Below are positions 63,258-64,000 of a stretch of DNA of 64,000 bases, one piece after another (position 1 is the stretch's first letter; each line of letters starts with the position of its first letter). The translations under genes and the position numbers were made by a program. Source of the DNA: Whitmania pigra (Eukaryota; Annelida; Clitellata; Hirudinida; Haemopidae). The stretch is from assembly GCA_021613335.1 (NCBI GenBank), contig JAJTWR010000311.1, forward strand, positions 186,001 through 250,000. The letters are read 5' to 3'. Under the pieces are notes generated by a model. It had not been told where the DNA came from and searched no databases. It saw only the letters and a program-made list of their open reading frames with translations.

Positions 63258-64000
63258 CTAACAAACAAATAATAACAAAATAAAAGGTTAATAAATTATG
63301 AATAGAGCAAGTTAGAAGACATGTTGCACAAAAATATTTGAAACAAAGTATTGAATACATTGATTCTACATTATTTGTTGGCAATAGATAGATGAAAATG
63401 TCAAGGGTGTTAGATTAAACTCTTACAAAAAAAGGCATCACTTCAAGATATAAAAGATAATCTACTCATAAATAGTTCTGTCAATGTTATTTGACCCAAT
63501 CAGATTCATTGTTAAATTCATTTCTGATTGAATCAGGTCTCCTTAAATTGTCAAAGGATGTCAACTGTGAGTGCAAAAATTTGCATTTGTTAACTGAAAT
63601 TGTGTCCCAGGATTTTTTTACTTGAAAGTTTATTAATTATATCATTATTATTAATAATTAATCACACTGTTTAGTTGAAATTGGTGGAAGACAACCAGTC
63701 CCACCAACAAATACATGTAAAATATAAAGACTATAATATGTATAAACTATAGCGGGTTACTATCTCAATCTAATACGACAATATTGTTGTCCAATATCTT
63801 CCTTGTCATTTTCATGCCATGTTTTCATTATTTTTTGGAAGTGATGCAGATGCTTCCGTCCTGGACATGCATCGTAAGGCGTCTGGTGATAATAGTGTGA
63901 GTATGTCCAATGTAGGTTTGTTAAAGAAAACCAGGATTTGTATGCTTATCTCACATGACCATATTGTGAATATATATAGATATTGGATATATAGATATAT
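63258..64000. other. Upstream intron of RhoGAP gene, with a candidate exon
   Basis: At 63780-63882 the minus strand reads TPYDACPGRKHLHHFQKIMK...DKEDIGQQY between a CACCAG acceptor and a possible donor. It looks like coding sequence, but its end phase does not match the next known RhoGAP exon (63194-63257), so it is either followed by a missing exon or belongs to another gene. The rest shows no feature. Confidence 0.3.

Noticed and set aside
1..64000. Nuclear tRNA, rRNA or snRNA genes
   Set aside because: No complete tRNA cloverleaf or rRNA/snRNA core was recognised on either strand by eye.

Overview
AT-rich, intron-rich metazoan DNA, most likely an invertebrate. The phylum cannot be fixed from the window. 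Every gene model was assembled by hand from splice signals, codon phase and family resemblance recalled from memory; no database was searched.

Layout. A minus-strand first coding exon (1-168) runs off the left edge. A carbonic anhydrase-related protein of the CA10/CA11 type lies on + (1688-10242). A CCDC22 homologue lies on - (10450-16666) and carries a 40-copy, 38-bp minisatellite in its last intron. A secreted CAP-domain protein is on + (18692-22175). Cyclin D is on + (25972-29629), with a hAT transposon in intron 1. An F-spondin-like protein with an inserted Kunitz domain is on + (30919-39237). A protein with seven 23-residue STPR repeats is on - (43093-44518). A CIP2A homologue is on + (50719-56105); its 22 exons give 904 aa and one intron looks U12-type. 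A RhoGAP-domain gene on - (56979-63257) continues past the right edge or has unresolved 5' exons.

Between and inside the genes are many mobile elements: a deleted Ty3/Gypsy-like LTR element inside an (AAT)n array, a DNA transposon with an 8-bp target duplication inserted in a LINE, several hAT relics, two degenerate LINEs, and three copies of a roughly 50-bp retroposon-like unit. The genes do not form one pathway: cyclin D and CIP2A act in proliferation, CCDC22 in endosomal sorting, and F-spondin, CAP and the carbonic anhydrase relative are secreted or extracellular.

The most unusual signals are: (i) a stretch of the 3' LTR where every A of the sister LTR reads C, continuous with a graded A-to-C drift in the adjoining AAT array; (ii) the ~50-bp element with a fixed 5' end, an (AAAT)n-like tail and 12-13 bp target duplications in two of three copies; (iii) the AT-AG intron in the CIP2A homologue; (iv) the 40-copy intronic minisatellite with variants confined to one end.
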